Shown here one piece after another: positions 1 to 5,904 of a stretch of DNA of 7,250 bases. Numbering within the stretch: position 1 is the first letter of the stretch; every line of letters starts with the position of its first letter. Both the position numbers and the translations under genes were made by a program. The notes beneath the pieces were generated by a model. The model was not told the DNA's origin, made no database searches, and saw only the letters and a list, made by a program, of their open reading frames with translations. The stretch lies in contig VGDC01000095.1 of NCBI GenBank assembly GCA_016869895.1, positions 1 through 7,250 of the forward strand, in the 5' to 3' direction. Origin of the DNA: Alphaproteobacteria bacterium. Lineage in GTDB: Bacteria > Pseudomonadota > Alphaproteobacteria > Rickettsiales > VGDC01.

Positions 1-320
1 GAGATGCCGGTGGTCACGCCTTCGCGCGCTTCAATGGACACTGTGAAGGCCGTTTCGTGGCGGGTGGTGTTCTGCTGCGCCATCATCGGCAGGCCGAGTT
101 CCTTGATGCGCTCGCGGGTCATGGCGAGGCAGATGAGGCCGCGCCCGTGCTTCGCCATGAAGTTCACGGCTTCTGCGGTGCACATATCACCGGGTATGAT
201 GAGGTCGCCTTCGTTCTCGCGGTTCTCGTCGTCCACGAGGATGAACATACGCCCTGCGCGCGCTTCCTCGATGATCTCATCGGTGGTGGCGAGCCTTGGT
301 GGCAATTCGGTAATGCTCAT
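1..320 (-). CDS. ribB: 3,4-dihydroxy-2-butanone-4-phosphate synthase (RibB, or N-terminal half of bifunctional RibBA), partial
   Basis: This is the N-terminal 106 codons of a gene that runs off the left edge. The family converts ribulose 5-phosphate to 3,4-dihydroxy-2-butanone 4-phosphate plus formate in the cytoplasm, supplying the four-carbon half of riboflavin. The translation starts MSITELPPRLATTDEIIEEA and shows the family's acidic active-site loop DDENRENEGD (residues 30-39), then HGRGLICLAMT (58-68) and FTVSIEAREGVTTGI (92-106), all typical of DHBP synthases. The ATG at 320 is well supported because an in-frame TGA lies only two codons upstream. The gene lies 58 nt after ribE on the same strand. 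That gap shows no FMN riboswitch-like sequence. Because the 3' part is missing, I cannot tell a stand-alone RibB from a RibBA fused to a GTP cyclohydrolase II-like domain, which is common in alphaproteobacteria. Confidence 0.93.
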   Translation of the reverse strand, partial: MSITELPPRLATTDEIIEEARAGRMFILVDDENRENEGDLIIPGDMCTAEAVNFMAKHGRGLICLAMTRERIKELGLPMMAQQNTTRHETAFTVSIEAREGVTTGI

Positions 321-378
321 CTGCAGTCAATCCTGTTAATGCGAAGCTAAGGTTTGCGCCCCGTTCATAGCCCATTTG

Positions 379-1008
379 TCAGGCGATGTCCAGCCCGCCA
401 TCGGGTATGGCAGGGGTGTGATGCACGGGCGGCAACAGGCGTTTGACATAGCGGGCGATGGTGTCCACCTCGATGTTCACCGCATCGCCCACCTGCAAGC
501 GGCCAAGGGTGGTCACCTGCTGGGTATGGGGTATGAGGTTGAGGTAGATGTTCTTGTGGCTGACGCTATTGACCGTCAGGGACACGCCATCCACCGTGGC
601 AGAGCCTTTTTCCGCCATATAAGCCAGCAAGTCCTGCGGCAGGGTGATGGCGACACGCAGAGAATCGCCTTCTTGGTGCAGGGAGGCGATGTGCCCCAGC
701 CCGTCCACATGTCCCGTGACCCAATGCCCGCCCAACTCATCGCCCACCCTTAGCGAGCGTTCGAGGTTCACTGGCGTGCCGATTTTCCAATCTTTCAAGG
801 TGGTGCGCGACAGGCTCTCGGCGGAGACATCGATGGCGAAATGGCCGAGACGTTTTTCCACCACCGTCATGCATGCGCCGGAACAGGCGATGGATGCGCC
901 GATGTCGATGGTGTCCACGTCGAAAGCCGTGGCGATGACGAAGCGCGTGTCGCCGCGCTGTTCTATCTCAACCACAGTGCCGATGTCGGTGATGATGCCT
1001 GTGAACAT
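379..1008 (-). CDS. ribE: Riboflavin synthase, alpha chain
   Basis: This gene encodes 209 aa, the usual length for the lumazine-dismutating riboflavin synthase, which turns two 6,7-dimethyl-8-ribityllumazine molecules into riboflavin plus a pyrimidinedione. The start at 1008 gives the diagnostic N-terminus MFTGIITDIG; a longer reading from 1173 would add 55 residues that lie inside ribD and look like shadow sequence. The two tandem lumazine-binding barrels are visible. The first has IACSGACMTVVEK (residues 40-52) and AESLSRTTL (63-71). The second begins around GGHWVTGHVDG (93-103), with SATVDGVSLTVNSV (136-149) and LIPHTQQVTTL (158-168). The ATG follows the ribD stop after one nucleotide (TAG-C-ATG), which suggests translational coupling. 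In enterobacteria the same enzyme is called RibC. Confidence 0.96.
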   Translation of the reverse strand: MFTGIITDIGTVVEIEQRGDTRFVIATAFDVDTIDIGASIACSGACMTVVEKRLGHFAIDVSAESLSRTTLKDWKIGTPVNLERSLRVGDELGGHWVTGHVDGLGHIASLHQEGDSLRVAITLPQDLLAYMAEKGSATVDGVSLTVNSVSHKNIYLNLIPHTQQVTTLGRLQVGDAVNIEVDTIARYVKRLLPPVHHTPAIPDGGLDIA

Positions 1009-1009
1009 G

Positions 1010-2083
1010 CTAAATTCCGTATATTTCCAGTGTGTCTTTGCCCAGCGCCAGTGTAGCCTCTTTCGCGAAGCGGGGCAAATCCGATGGCGCATGGCTGGGT
1101 TGCGTGCCCTCGAAGGCACTTTTACCGCCGCCAAGCAGGATAGGCGCACGGAACCAGTAAATCCGCTGGGCATAGGGCAGAAGGTGGGTGTTCAGTGCCG
1201 CACCGCCTTCCGCCAGCGCGCGGGTGATGCCCTCGCTCGCCAGCCAGCGCAGCGTCGCTTCCGCATCCACATGGCCGTCATGGGCGGGCAGATGCTTCAC
1301 CACCACGCCCAGCTTCTCCAGTTTGGCGATTTTGGCTTTGTCTTCGGAAGAAGTCACGACCCAGACGGGGATGTGCTGCGCGGTTTTGACGAGTTGGCTC
1401 TCCAGCGACAGGCGCAGGCCATTATCGAACACGACGCGCACGGGGGAGTATTTTTCCAACCCTTTGACACGGCAGGTGAGGGCGGGGTCGTCAGCCAGCA
1501 CCGTGCCGATGCCCGTAATGATGGCATCATGCTGGGCGCGGAGCATATGCCCATGGTGGCGGGCGGCCTCACCGGTGATCCATTGGCTGCGGCCTTCGGC
1601 GTCAGCGATGAAGCCATCCAGCGAAGTGGCGGTCTTGATGGCGAGGAGGGGCAGGCCTGTCTCCACGCGGCGGAAGAATCCGGCGTTGAGCGCTTGCGCT
1701 TCTTCAAGGCAGACGTTCTCGACGACTTCGATGCCTGCGGATTTGAGGATGTCGACACCCTTGCCCGCCGTGCGGGAATCGGGGTCGGGGCAGGCGATGA
1801 CCACGCGGGAAATGCCCGCTTTGGCGAGTTCGAAGGCGCAAGCGGGGGTGAGGCTGACATGGGCGCAGGGTTCGAGCGTCACATAGGCCGTTGCGCCTTT
1901 CGCGTCGATACCGCTCAGGGCTTGGGTTTCCGCATGCGGGCGGCCACCATCGGCGGTGCGCGCTGCGGCCAACACTTGCCCGTTCTTCACGATGACGCAA
2001 CCCACCGTGGGGTTAGGCCATGTCCTGCCCAGCCCCTGCGCGGCCAGCGACAAAGCATGGCGCATGAAGGCTATATCGGACAT
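1010..2083 (-). CDS. ribD: Bifunctional diaminohydroxyphosphoribosylaminopyrimidine deaminase / 5-amino-6-(5-phosphoribosylamino)uracil reductase
   Basis: RibD catalyses the second and third steps of the GTP branch of riboflavin synthesis: zinc-dependent deamination, then NADPH-dependent reduction of the ribose. From the ATG at 2083 it is 357 aa, normal for the family. The N-terminal deaminase domain shows TWPNPTVGCVIV (21-32), the HAE zinc/catalytic motif (50-52) and the cysteine pair C73 (EPCAH) and C82 (TPAC). The reductase domain shows KTATSLDGFIA, WITGEAAR, GIGTVLADDPALTCR and LAEGGAALN. A GTG at 2092 would overlap the nrdR stop by 4 nt (GTGA). I prefer the ATG three codons later because an AGAAG Shine-Dalgarno sits about 8 nt before it. 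One oddity: the zinc loop reads HVSLTPAC rather than the common HxGRTPPC. The zinc ligands themselves are intact, so activity is expected. Confidence 0.95.
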   Translation of the reverse strand: MSDIAFMRHALSLAAQGLGRTWPNPTVGCVIVKNGQVLAAARTADGGRPHAETQALSGIDAKGATAYVTLEPCAHVSLTPACAFELAKAGISRVVIACPDPDSRTAGKGVDILKSAGIEVVENVCLEEAQALNAGFFRRVETGLPLLAIKTATSLDGFIADAEGRSQWITGEAARHHGHMLRAQHDAIITGIGTVLADDPALTCRVKGLEKYSPVRVVFDNGLRLSLESQLVKTAQHIPVWVVTSSEDKAKIAKLEKLGVVVKHLPAHDGHVDAEATLRWLASEGITRALAEGGAALNTHLLPYAQRIYWFRAPILLGGGKSAFEGTQPSHAPSDLPRFAKEATLALGKDTLEIYGI

Positions 2084-2088
2084 GTGTG

Positions 2089-2556
2089 TCACTTCTTCTT
2101 TTTGGTGATTTTCTCAAGGCTATCGACGAAATCCTCGAAATCCTTGGCATCGGTAAAATTCTTATAGACCGAGGCGAAGCGGATATAGGCGACTTTATCC
2201 AGCTCTTTCAACCCGTCCATCACCATCTCGCCGATGAGGGTGGAGGGGATTTCGCCCTCGCCCTGACTTTCCAGCTCGCGCACGATTTTTGAAATCACCT
2301 GCTCGACCACATCCGCATCGATAGGGCGCTTGCGCATGGCCATCTGGATGGATTTGGCGATTTTCTCGCGGTCGAAGACGCGGCGTTCGCCGTTCTTCTT
2401 CAGCACCGTCAATTCGCGCAGGTGGACGCGCTCGAAGGTGGTGAAGCGGGAATTGCATTCCGGGCAGAAGCGGCGGCGGCGGATGGTCAGGCCATCCTCG
2501 CTGGGGCGCGAATCTTTCACTTGGGTATCGGAATGTCCACAGAACGGGCAGCGCAT
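2089..2556 (-). CDS. nrdR: Transcriptional repressor NrdR
   Basis: This gene encodes 155 aa, matching the usual NrdR size. NrdR is an ATP/dATP-sensing repressor that binds paired NrdR boxes upstream of ribonucleotide reductase genes. The N-terminal zinc ribbon is complete: MRCPFC (C3, C6) and FCPEC (C31, C34), separated by the basic IRRRRF segment that contacts DNA. The ATP-cone domain follows from about residue 49 (VLKKNGERRVFDREKI) to about 140, ending in VAYIRFASVYKNF, a family hallmark. The C-terminus is a short lysine-rich tail (ITKKKK). The ATG at 2556 lies 18 nt after the glyA stop, with a GAGAG-like Shine-Dalgarno between them. Placement between glyA and ribD is a recurrent arrangement in proteobacteria. 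No nrd genes are in the window, so the main targets lie elsewhere. Confidence 0.97.
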   Translation of the reverse strand: MRCPFCGHSDTQVKDSRPSEDGLTIRRRRFCPECNSRFTTFERVHLRELTVLKKNGERRVFDREKIAKSIQMAMRKRPIDADVVEQVISKIVRELESQGEGEIPSTLIGEMVMDGLKELDKVAYIRFASVYKNFTDAKDFEDFVDSLEKITKKKK

Positions 2557-2574
2557 GGCTTTAATCTCTCGTTG

Positions 2575-3915
2575 TTACGAATAGATGGGGAAGGCGTCGC
2601 AGAGTGCTTTCACTTTCGCGCGCACTTCTTTTTCGACTTTGGAGTTGTCTTCGGGGTTGGCGGCAAGACCATCCAGCACATCGCCGATGAGATTGCCGAT
2701 TTCTTCAAATTCCTTCACGCCGAAACCACGGGTCGTGCCAGCCGGTGTGCCGAGGCGCACGCCGGAGGTGACGAAGGGGGAAGCGGGGTCGAAGGGAATC
2801 GCATTCTTATTGCAGGTCAGGCCAGCGTTCTCCAAGGAGTGCTCGGCGGCTTTGCCGGTGACGTTCTTGGGGCGCAGGTCAACCAGCACGATGTGGTTGT
2901 CTGTGCCACCGGAGACGATGGCCGCACCGCGTTCCACCAGCACTTTCGCCAGTGCGCGGGCGTTCTCGACGATGGCATGGCCATAGGCTTTGAACTCAGG
3001 GGTCAAAGCTTCGCCGAAAGCCACGGCTTTCGCGGCCATGACATGCACGAGCGGGCCACCCTGAATGCCGGGGAAGATGGCGGAGTTGATGGCCATTTCC
3101 AGCGTCTGGTCTTTGCCTTGCGCGGTCTTGCCGACGACGAGCTCCGGCACGCTGGACAGGATCATCCCCCCGCGCGGGCCACGAAGCGTCTTGTGGGTGG
3201 TGGTGGTGACGACATGGGCGTGGGGGAAGGGTGAGGGATAAGAACCCGCCGCCACGAGACCGGCGACATGCGCCATATCGACCATGAGATATGCACCGAC
3301 TTTATCGGCGATTTGGCGGAAGCGCGCCCAGTCCACCACGCGGGGGTAGGCGGAGAATCCAGCGATGATGAGCTTTGGTTTATGTTCCAGCGCGAGTTTC
3401 TCGATGGCATCGTAATCAAGCAGGTGGTTGTCTTCGCGCACGCCGTAGGTGATGGCGTTGAACCATTTGCCGGATTGGTTGACGCTCGCGCCGTGGGTCA
3501 AATGACCGCCTGCGGAAAGCGCCTGACCGAGGATGGTGTCGCCCGGCTGCAACAGCGCGGTGAACACGCCCTGATTCGCCTGTGAGCCGGAGTTCGGCTG
3601 GACGTTGGCGAATTTCGTGCCGTAGATTTCTTTCGCGCGGTCGATGGCGAGCTGTTCGGCTTCATCGGCGAATTCGCAGCCACCATAGTAACGCTTACCG
3701 GGGTAACCTTCGGCGTATTTATTGGTGAAGACAGAGCCTTGCGCTTCCAGCACCGCGCGGCTGACGATGTTCTCGGACGCGATCAACTCAATCTGCGTCT
3801 GCTGACGATTCAGCTCGCGGTCGACTGCGCCTTTGATGGCCGGGTCGGCATCCGCCAATGAAGCGGTGAAGAAGGTGTTGCTGCGGATGGCGGGCTTGGC
3901 TTGTGGCACAGTCAT
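2575..3915 (-). CDS. glyA: Serine hydroxymethyltransferase
   Basis: This gene encodes 446 aa, somewhat longer than the 417-residue E. coli enzyme because of an N-terminal extension of the kind seen in alphaproteobacteria. The cytoplasmic PLP enzyme interconverts serine plus tetrahydrofolate with glycine plus 5,10-methylene-tetrahydrofolate, the main source of one-carbon units for purines and thymidylate. Visible family signatures are QIELIASENIVS (41-52), TNKYAEGYPGKRYYGGCE (64-81), NVQPNSGSQAN (104-114), GGHLTHG (136-142), DMAHVAGLVAAG (213-224) and the PLP-lysine segment TTTTHKTLRGPRGG, in which K242 should form the Schiff base. The start at 3915 is preceded closely by a purine-rich GAGAGAG Shine-Dalgarno. 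It lies 23 nt after the SET gene stop and 18 nt before nrdR, so it is probably part of one transcript. Confidence 0.98.
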   Translation of the reverse strand: MTVPQAKPAIRSNTFFTASLADADPAIKGAVDRELNRQQTQIELIASENIVSRAVLEAQGSVFTNKYAEGYPGKRYYGGCEFADEAEQLAIDRAKEIYGTKFANVQPNSGSQANQGVFTALLQPGDTILGQALSAGGHLTHGASVNQSGKWFNAITYGVREDNHLLDYDAIEKLALEHKPKLIIAGFSAYPRVVDWARFRQIADKVGAYLMVDMAHVAGLVAAGSYPSPFPHAHVVTTTTHKTLRGPRGGMILSSVPELVVGKTAQGKDQTLEMAINSAIFPGIQGGPLVHVMAAKAVAFGEALTPEFKAYGHAIVENARALAKVLVERGAAIVSGGTDNHIVLVDLRPKNVTGKAAEHSLENAGLTCNKNAIPFDPASPFVTSGVRLGTPAGTTRGFGVKEFEEIGNLIGDVLDGLAANPEDNSKVEKEVRAKVKALCDAFPIYS

Positions 3916-3938
3916 GGGTCTCTCTCAATCTATCTCTA

Positions 3939-4316
3939 TCAGACTTCTTTGAATTCGGTTTCGCTTTTGAAATCCGAGTAATTGCAGGTCAGTTCCTCGC
4001 CCTCGGCGATGTCCACCAGCGCGATGCCCAGTTCAGGCACTTTGAAATCGGTGTTCGGCGTGAAGCTGTGGTTCATATAGCGGCCGGAGTCGCCATCCAG
4101 AATCAACACGCCGGGCTTGTCGTGGTGGTCATAGCCATAACGCTCGATATATTCTTGCGCAATCTGGGGCAGTTTCTTCACTTCTTCCATCGTGATTTCG
4201 ATGTCGAAGGGCGGAACGTATTTCCAGATGACCTGCCCTTTCTTGATGGGCTCTCCCGCATAAAGCCCGTTGCCTTGGATGCCGCTGGGGGCGATGTAGC
4301 TCTTCACAGTCATCAT
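3939..4316 (-). CDS. Small stand-alone SET-domain protein (putative protein-lysine methyltransferase)
   Basis: This gene encodes 125 aa that are essentially one SET domain. SET proteins use S-adenosylmethionine to methylate lysine side chains; the substrate of this bacterial member is unknown. Recognisable blocks are SGIQGNGLYAGEPIKKGQVI (residues 11-30, with the GxG turn), RYMNHSFTPNTDF (79-91, the NHSxxPN cofactor-binding and pseudoknot motif) and GEELTCNYSDF (106-116, with the conserved tyrosine at 113). There is no pre-SET region, no cysteine-rich post-SET region, no signal peptide and no membrane segment, so it should be cytosolic. Two adjacent ATGs (4316 and 4313) are possible starts; an AAGG Shine-Dalgarno lies about 13-16 nt upstream. 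It sits 20 nt after rpiB and 23 nt before glyA on the same strand, so it is probably co-transcribed. It could methylate a protein or be a degenerate SET fold, but the key motifs look intact. Confidence 0.88.
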   Translation of the reverse strand: MMTVKSYIAPSGIQGNGLYAGEPIKKGQVIWKYVPPFDIEITMEEVKKLPQIAQEYIERYGYDHHDKPGVLILDGDSGRYMNHSFTPNTDFKVPELGIALVDIAEGEELTCNYSDFKSETEFKEV

Positions 4317-4336
4317 ATATGTGCACGTGCCTTTCG

Positions 4337-4813
4337 TTAGGACATCTTATCTATGCGTTTCTGGTGGCGGCCGCCTTCATAAGGCGTGGCGAGGAATTGC
4401 TTGAGCGCGTCTTTCGCGGTGTCTTCACCCGTCAGGCGCGCGCCGAGGGCAAGCACATTCGCGTCGTTATGCTGGCGAGCGAGTCTGGCTGCCAGACCAT
4501 CGGAGACAAGGGCGGCGCGGATGTGGCGGTGGCGGTTGGCGGCGATGCTGATGCCGATGCCCGAACCGCAGATGACCACGCCGCGTGCGGCTTTGCCGCT
4601 TTTCATCGCATCGGCCACGGCATCGGCGAAATCGGGGTAATCGACAGAGTTGTCACCGTTCGTGCCGAGGTCGAGCGCGACCAGCCCCGCATCGCGGATG
4701 ACGGTTTTCAGGGCTTCTTTCAGCTGCACACCCGCATGGTCGCTGGCGATGGCGACGACCTGCGCGGCAGAGGAGCCTTCTGCTGTCTGTTCGTTTGGGG
4801 TGGGCATGCCCAT
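4337..4813 (-). CDS. rpiB: Ribose-5-phosphate isomerase B
   Basis: RpiB interconverts ribose 5-phosphate and ribulose 5-phosphate in the non-oxidative pentose phosphate pathway, feeding nucleotides and, via ribulose 5-phosphate, RibB. From the ATG at 4813 it is 158 aa; the family is usually about 145-150. Motifs are VAIASDHAGVQLKEALK near the N-terminus, SVDYPDFA, the catalytic-cysteine loop GVVICGSGIGISIAANR, the phosphate-binding NRHRHIRAAL, DANVLALGARL and the C-terminal EGGRHQKRI. The exact start is uncertain: ATGs at 4813 and 4807 are both possible and neither has a strong Shine-Dalgarno. A TTG at 4897 would place the start upstream of the probable promoter, so I reject it. The first 15 or so residues before the conserved VAIASDHAG are Ser/Thr/Glu-rich and look like a non-conserved leader. 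This appears to be the first gene of the minus-strand cluster. Confidence 0.95.
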   Translation of the reverse strand: MGMPTPNEQTAEGSSAAQVVAIASDHAGVQLKEALKTVIRDAGLVALDLGTNGDNSVDYPDFADAVADAMKSGKAARGVVICGSGIGISIAANRHRHIRAALVSDGLAARLARQHNDANVLALGARLTGEDTAKDALKQFLATPYEGGRHQKRIDKMS

Positions 4814-4851
4814 CCATCCATATCTATTAAGGAGCGTCTTTGCTGCTACAA

Positions 4852-4860
4852 TATATAGCA
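4852..4860 (-). promoter_or_regulatory. Candidate extended -10 promoter for the rpiB cluster
   Basis: Read on the minus strand, this stretch is TGCTATATA, fitting the extended -10 pattern TGn plus TATAAT-like hexamer. It would start transcription around 4845, about 30 nt before the rpiB ATG at 4813. No good -35 hexamer is visible at the usual distance, which is tolerable for an extended -10. Assigned from sequence pattern only. Confidence 0.4.
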
Positions 4861-4898
4861 ATTCCCCGTTGATGCCATGAAAATACCCCGTAAGCAAC

Positions 4899-4926
4899 CG
4901 AAATTTACGGATTTCATCCGCTTTCG
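4899..4926. repeat. Imperfect inverted repeat (hairpin) in the divergent intergenic region
   Basis: CGGAT (4908-4912) pairs with ATCCG (4916-4920) across a 3-nt loop, and CGAAA (4899-4903) pairs with TTTCG (4922-4926), giving ten base pairs with an asymmetric internal loop of 4 and 1 nt. No T-run follows it on either strand, so it is not a standard intrinsic terminator. It lies between the two divergent promoter regions and could be an operator or chance. Confidence 0.3.
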
Positions 4927-4949
4927 CTTCCTATTTTCGGGCCAATCGC

Positions 4950-4955
4950 TATAAC
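4950..4955 (+). promoter_or_regulatory. Weak candidate -10 element for the prepilin peptidase gene
   Basis: TATAAC resembles a -10 hexamer and lies 32 nt upstream of the ATG at 4988. The sequence about 17 nt further upstream (CTTCCT, 4927-4932) is a poor -35, so this is tentative. Confidence 0.25.
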
Positions 4956-4972
4956 TGTGTCCATTATCACGC

Positions 4973-4979
4973 GGAGGAG
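4973..4979 (+). promoter_or_regulatory. Shine-Dalgarno of the prepilin peptidase gene
   Basis: GGAGGAG, almost perfectly complementary to the 16S rRNA 3' end, ends 8 nt before the ATG at 4988 and fixes that start. It is the strongest ribosome binding site in the window. Confidence 0.85.
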
Positions 4980-4987
4980 CGGAAACC

Positions 4988-5767
4988 ATGGAAGGCGTGC
5001 CGGAGGCGTTCATCATCGCGCTGGTCATCATCACAGGGCTGGTGTTCGGCAGTTTCGTCACGCTGGCGAGCTATCGCCTGCCGCTCGACGAACCCATCGG
5101 TGGGGGGCGTTCCCGCTGCCCCAGCTGCAAGACCTTCCTTGGTGTCGCCGCGCTCGTCCCCGTCTTCTCGTGGCTGTTCCAGCGCGGCAAATGCCGCTAT
5201 TGCGAGGCCTCCGTCAGTGCGCGCTATCCTGTAACGGAAGTCGCGCAAGCCGCGTTGTTCCTCGCGGTTTATTGCGTCTTCGGCATCAGCGTCCAATCGG
5301 CGGTGGTGATGCTGTTCACCGTCTGCCTGCTCATCATGATCGTGGTGGATTTCGAATGGCGTATCATCCCCGATGAAGTGCAGATCGCCATGCTGCTGCT
5401 GGGGGTGGCCTTCCATGTCATCAGCGGTACGCCCGCGACCGCCGTGCTGGCGGGGTTCTCTGTCGGCGCGGTCATCGGTCTGGGGCTGTATTATGGCTAC
5501 AGCAAGCTGCGCGGCATCGAGATGTTGGGCTTCGGCGATGTGAAATTCCTGATGGTGTCGGGAATATGGATGGCCTCCGTCTCGCCGTGGCCGCCGTTCT
5601 TGTTCTATGCGGGCATGATGGGGGTAATCACGGCAGGGTTCTGGCGGCTCTTCGGCAAGGGGGAGCGATTCCCCTTCGGCCCCGCGCTGGCGGCCTCGCT
5701 TTTGCTTCTGTTGCTCACCCCCGCCGAGGTATTATTTTACTGGACAGTACAAGCGCTTTTCCCATAA
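4988..5767 (+). CDS. Prepilin peptidase (type IV leader peptidase, A24 family; PilD/GspO-like)
   Basis: This gene encodes 259 aa, a polytopic inner-membrane aspartic protease that removes the leader of type IV prepilins or pseudopilins and, in most full-length members, N-methylates the new N-terminus. All family marks are present. They are GSFVTLASYRLP (residues 21-32), the cytoplasmic zinc-site cysteines CPSC (C44, C47) and CRYC (C69, C72), YPVTE (80-84), the first catalytic aspartate D121 in DFEWRIIPD, and the second, D184, in the GFGDVKF GxGD motif. Hydrophobic segments at about 8-26, 86-120, 131-147, 150-170 and near the C-terminus give the expected multi-pass topology. The full Cys4 domain argues for a two-function PilD-type enzyme rather than a short TadV/CpaA peptidase. 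The gene ends with tandem stops (TAATAA) and is followed after 137 nt by a secretin gene. Substrate prepilins are not in the window. Confidence 0.95.
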   Translation: MEGVPEAFIIALVIITGLVFGSFVTLASYRLPLDEPIGGGRSRCPSCKTFLGVAALVPVFSWLFQRGKCRYCEASVSARYPVTEVAQAALFLAVYCVFGISVQSAVVMLFTVCLLIMIVVDFEWRIIPDEVQIAMLLLGVAFHVISGTPATAVLAGFSVGAVIGLGLYYGYSKLRGIEMLGFGDVKFLMVSGIWMASVSPWPPFLFYAGMMGVITAGFWRLFGKGERFPFGPALAASLLLLLLTPAEVLFYWTVQALFP

Positions 5768-5904
5768 TAACGTACAATTCAGTTGATTCTTCTTCCAGTC
5801 ACGGTTAAAGAATATATATGTTGGGTGTGAGCTATCTTGTTCACACAATTTGTAGTAGGTCGAACCCTCAAGTAAACCAGACGCCGCCCGGCGAAAAAGA
5901 GAAC
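5768..5904 (+). other. Intergenic leader before the secretin gene
   Basis: These 137 nt between the peptidase stop and the secretin ATG contain no clear terminator, so read-through from the peptidase gene is possible. The part around 5805-5820 is AT-rich (TTAAAGAATATATATG) and could hold a promoter, but I cannot place a convincing -35/-10 pair. The secretin frame is open back to a TAA at 5806-5808, with an ATG at 5818 that lacks a good ribosome binding site. Confidence 0.4.

Noticed and set aside
321..378. Possible FMN riboswitch before ribB
   Set aside because: Only 58 nt are available and they lack the conserved FMN aptamer blocks such as the AGGGGCG-type start and GAAATTCCCC-like segment.
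841..1056. Small plus-strand open frames as candidate small proteins
   Set aside because: These lie antisense to identified genes, lack convincing ribosome binding sites and look like codon-bias shadows.
644..2167. Long plus-strand open frame of 507 codons opposite ribE and ribD
   Set aside because: Its translation resembles no known family and it lies wholly antisense to two unambiguous riboflavin genes; it is a GC-rich shadow frame.
2422..3234. Plus-strand open frame of 270 codons opposite nrdR and glyA
   Set aside because: It is a shadow of two strongly identified genes, with no recognisable domain of its own.
4321..4330. Small palindrome (GCACGTGC) between rpiB and the SET gene as an operator or terminator
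   Set aside because: The stem is only 4 bp with no loop and no T-run; a palindrome this short is expected by chance.
4319..4858. Plus-strand open frame of 179 codons opposite rpiB
   Set aside because: The minus strand here encodes an unmistakable RpiB; the plus frame shows no family motif.
5738..5755. Inverted repeat TACTG-GA-CAGTA near the end of the prepilin peptidase gene as a terminator
   Set aside because: The loop is too small, the stem is AT-rich and short, it lies inside the coding region and no T-run follows.
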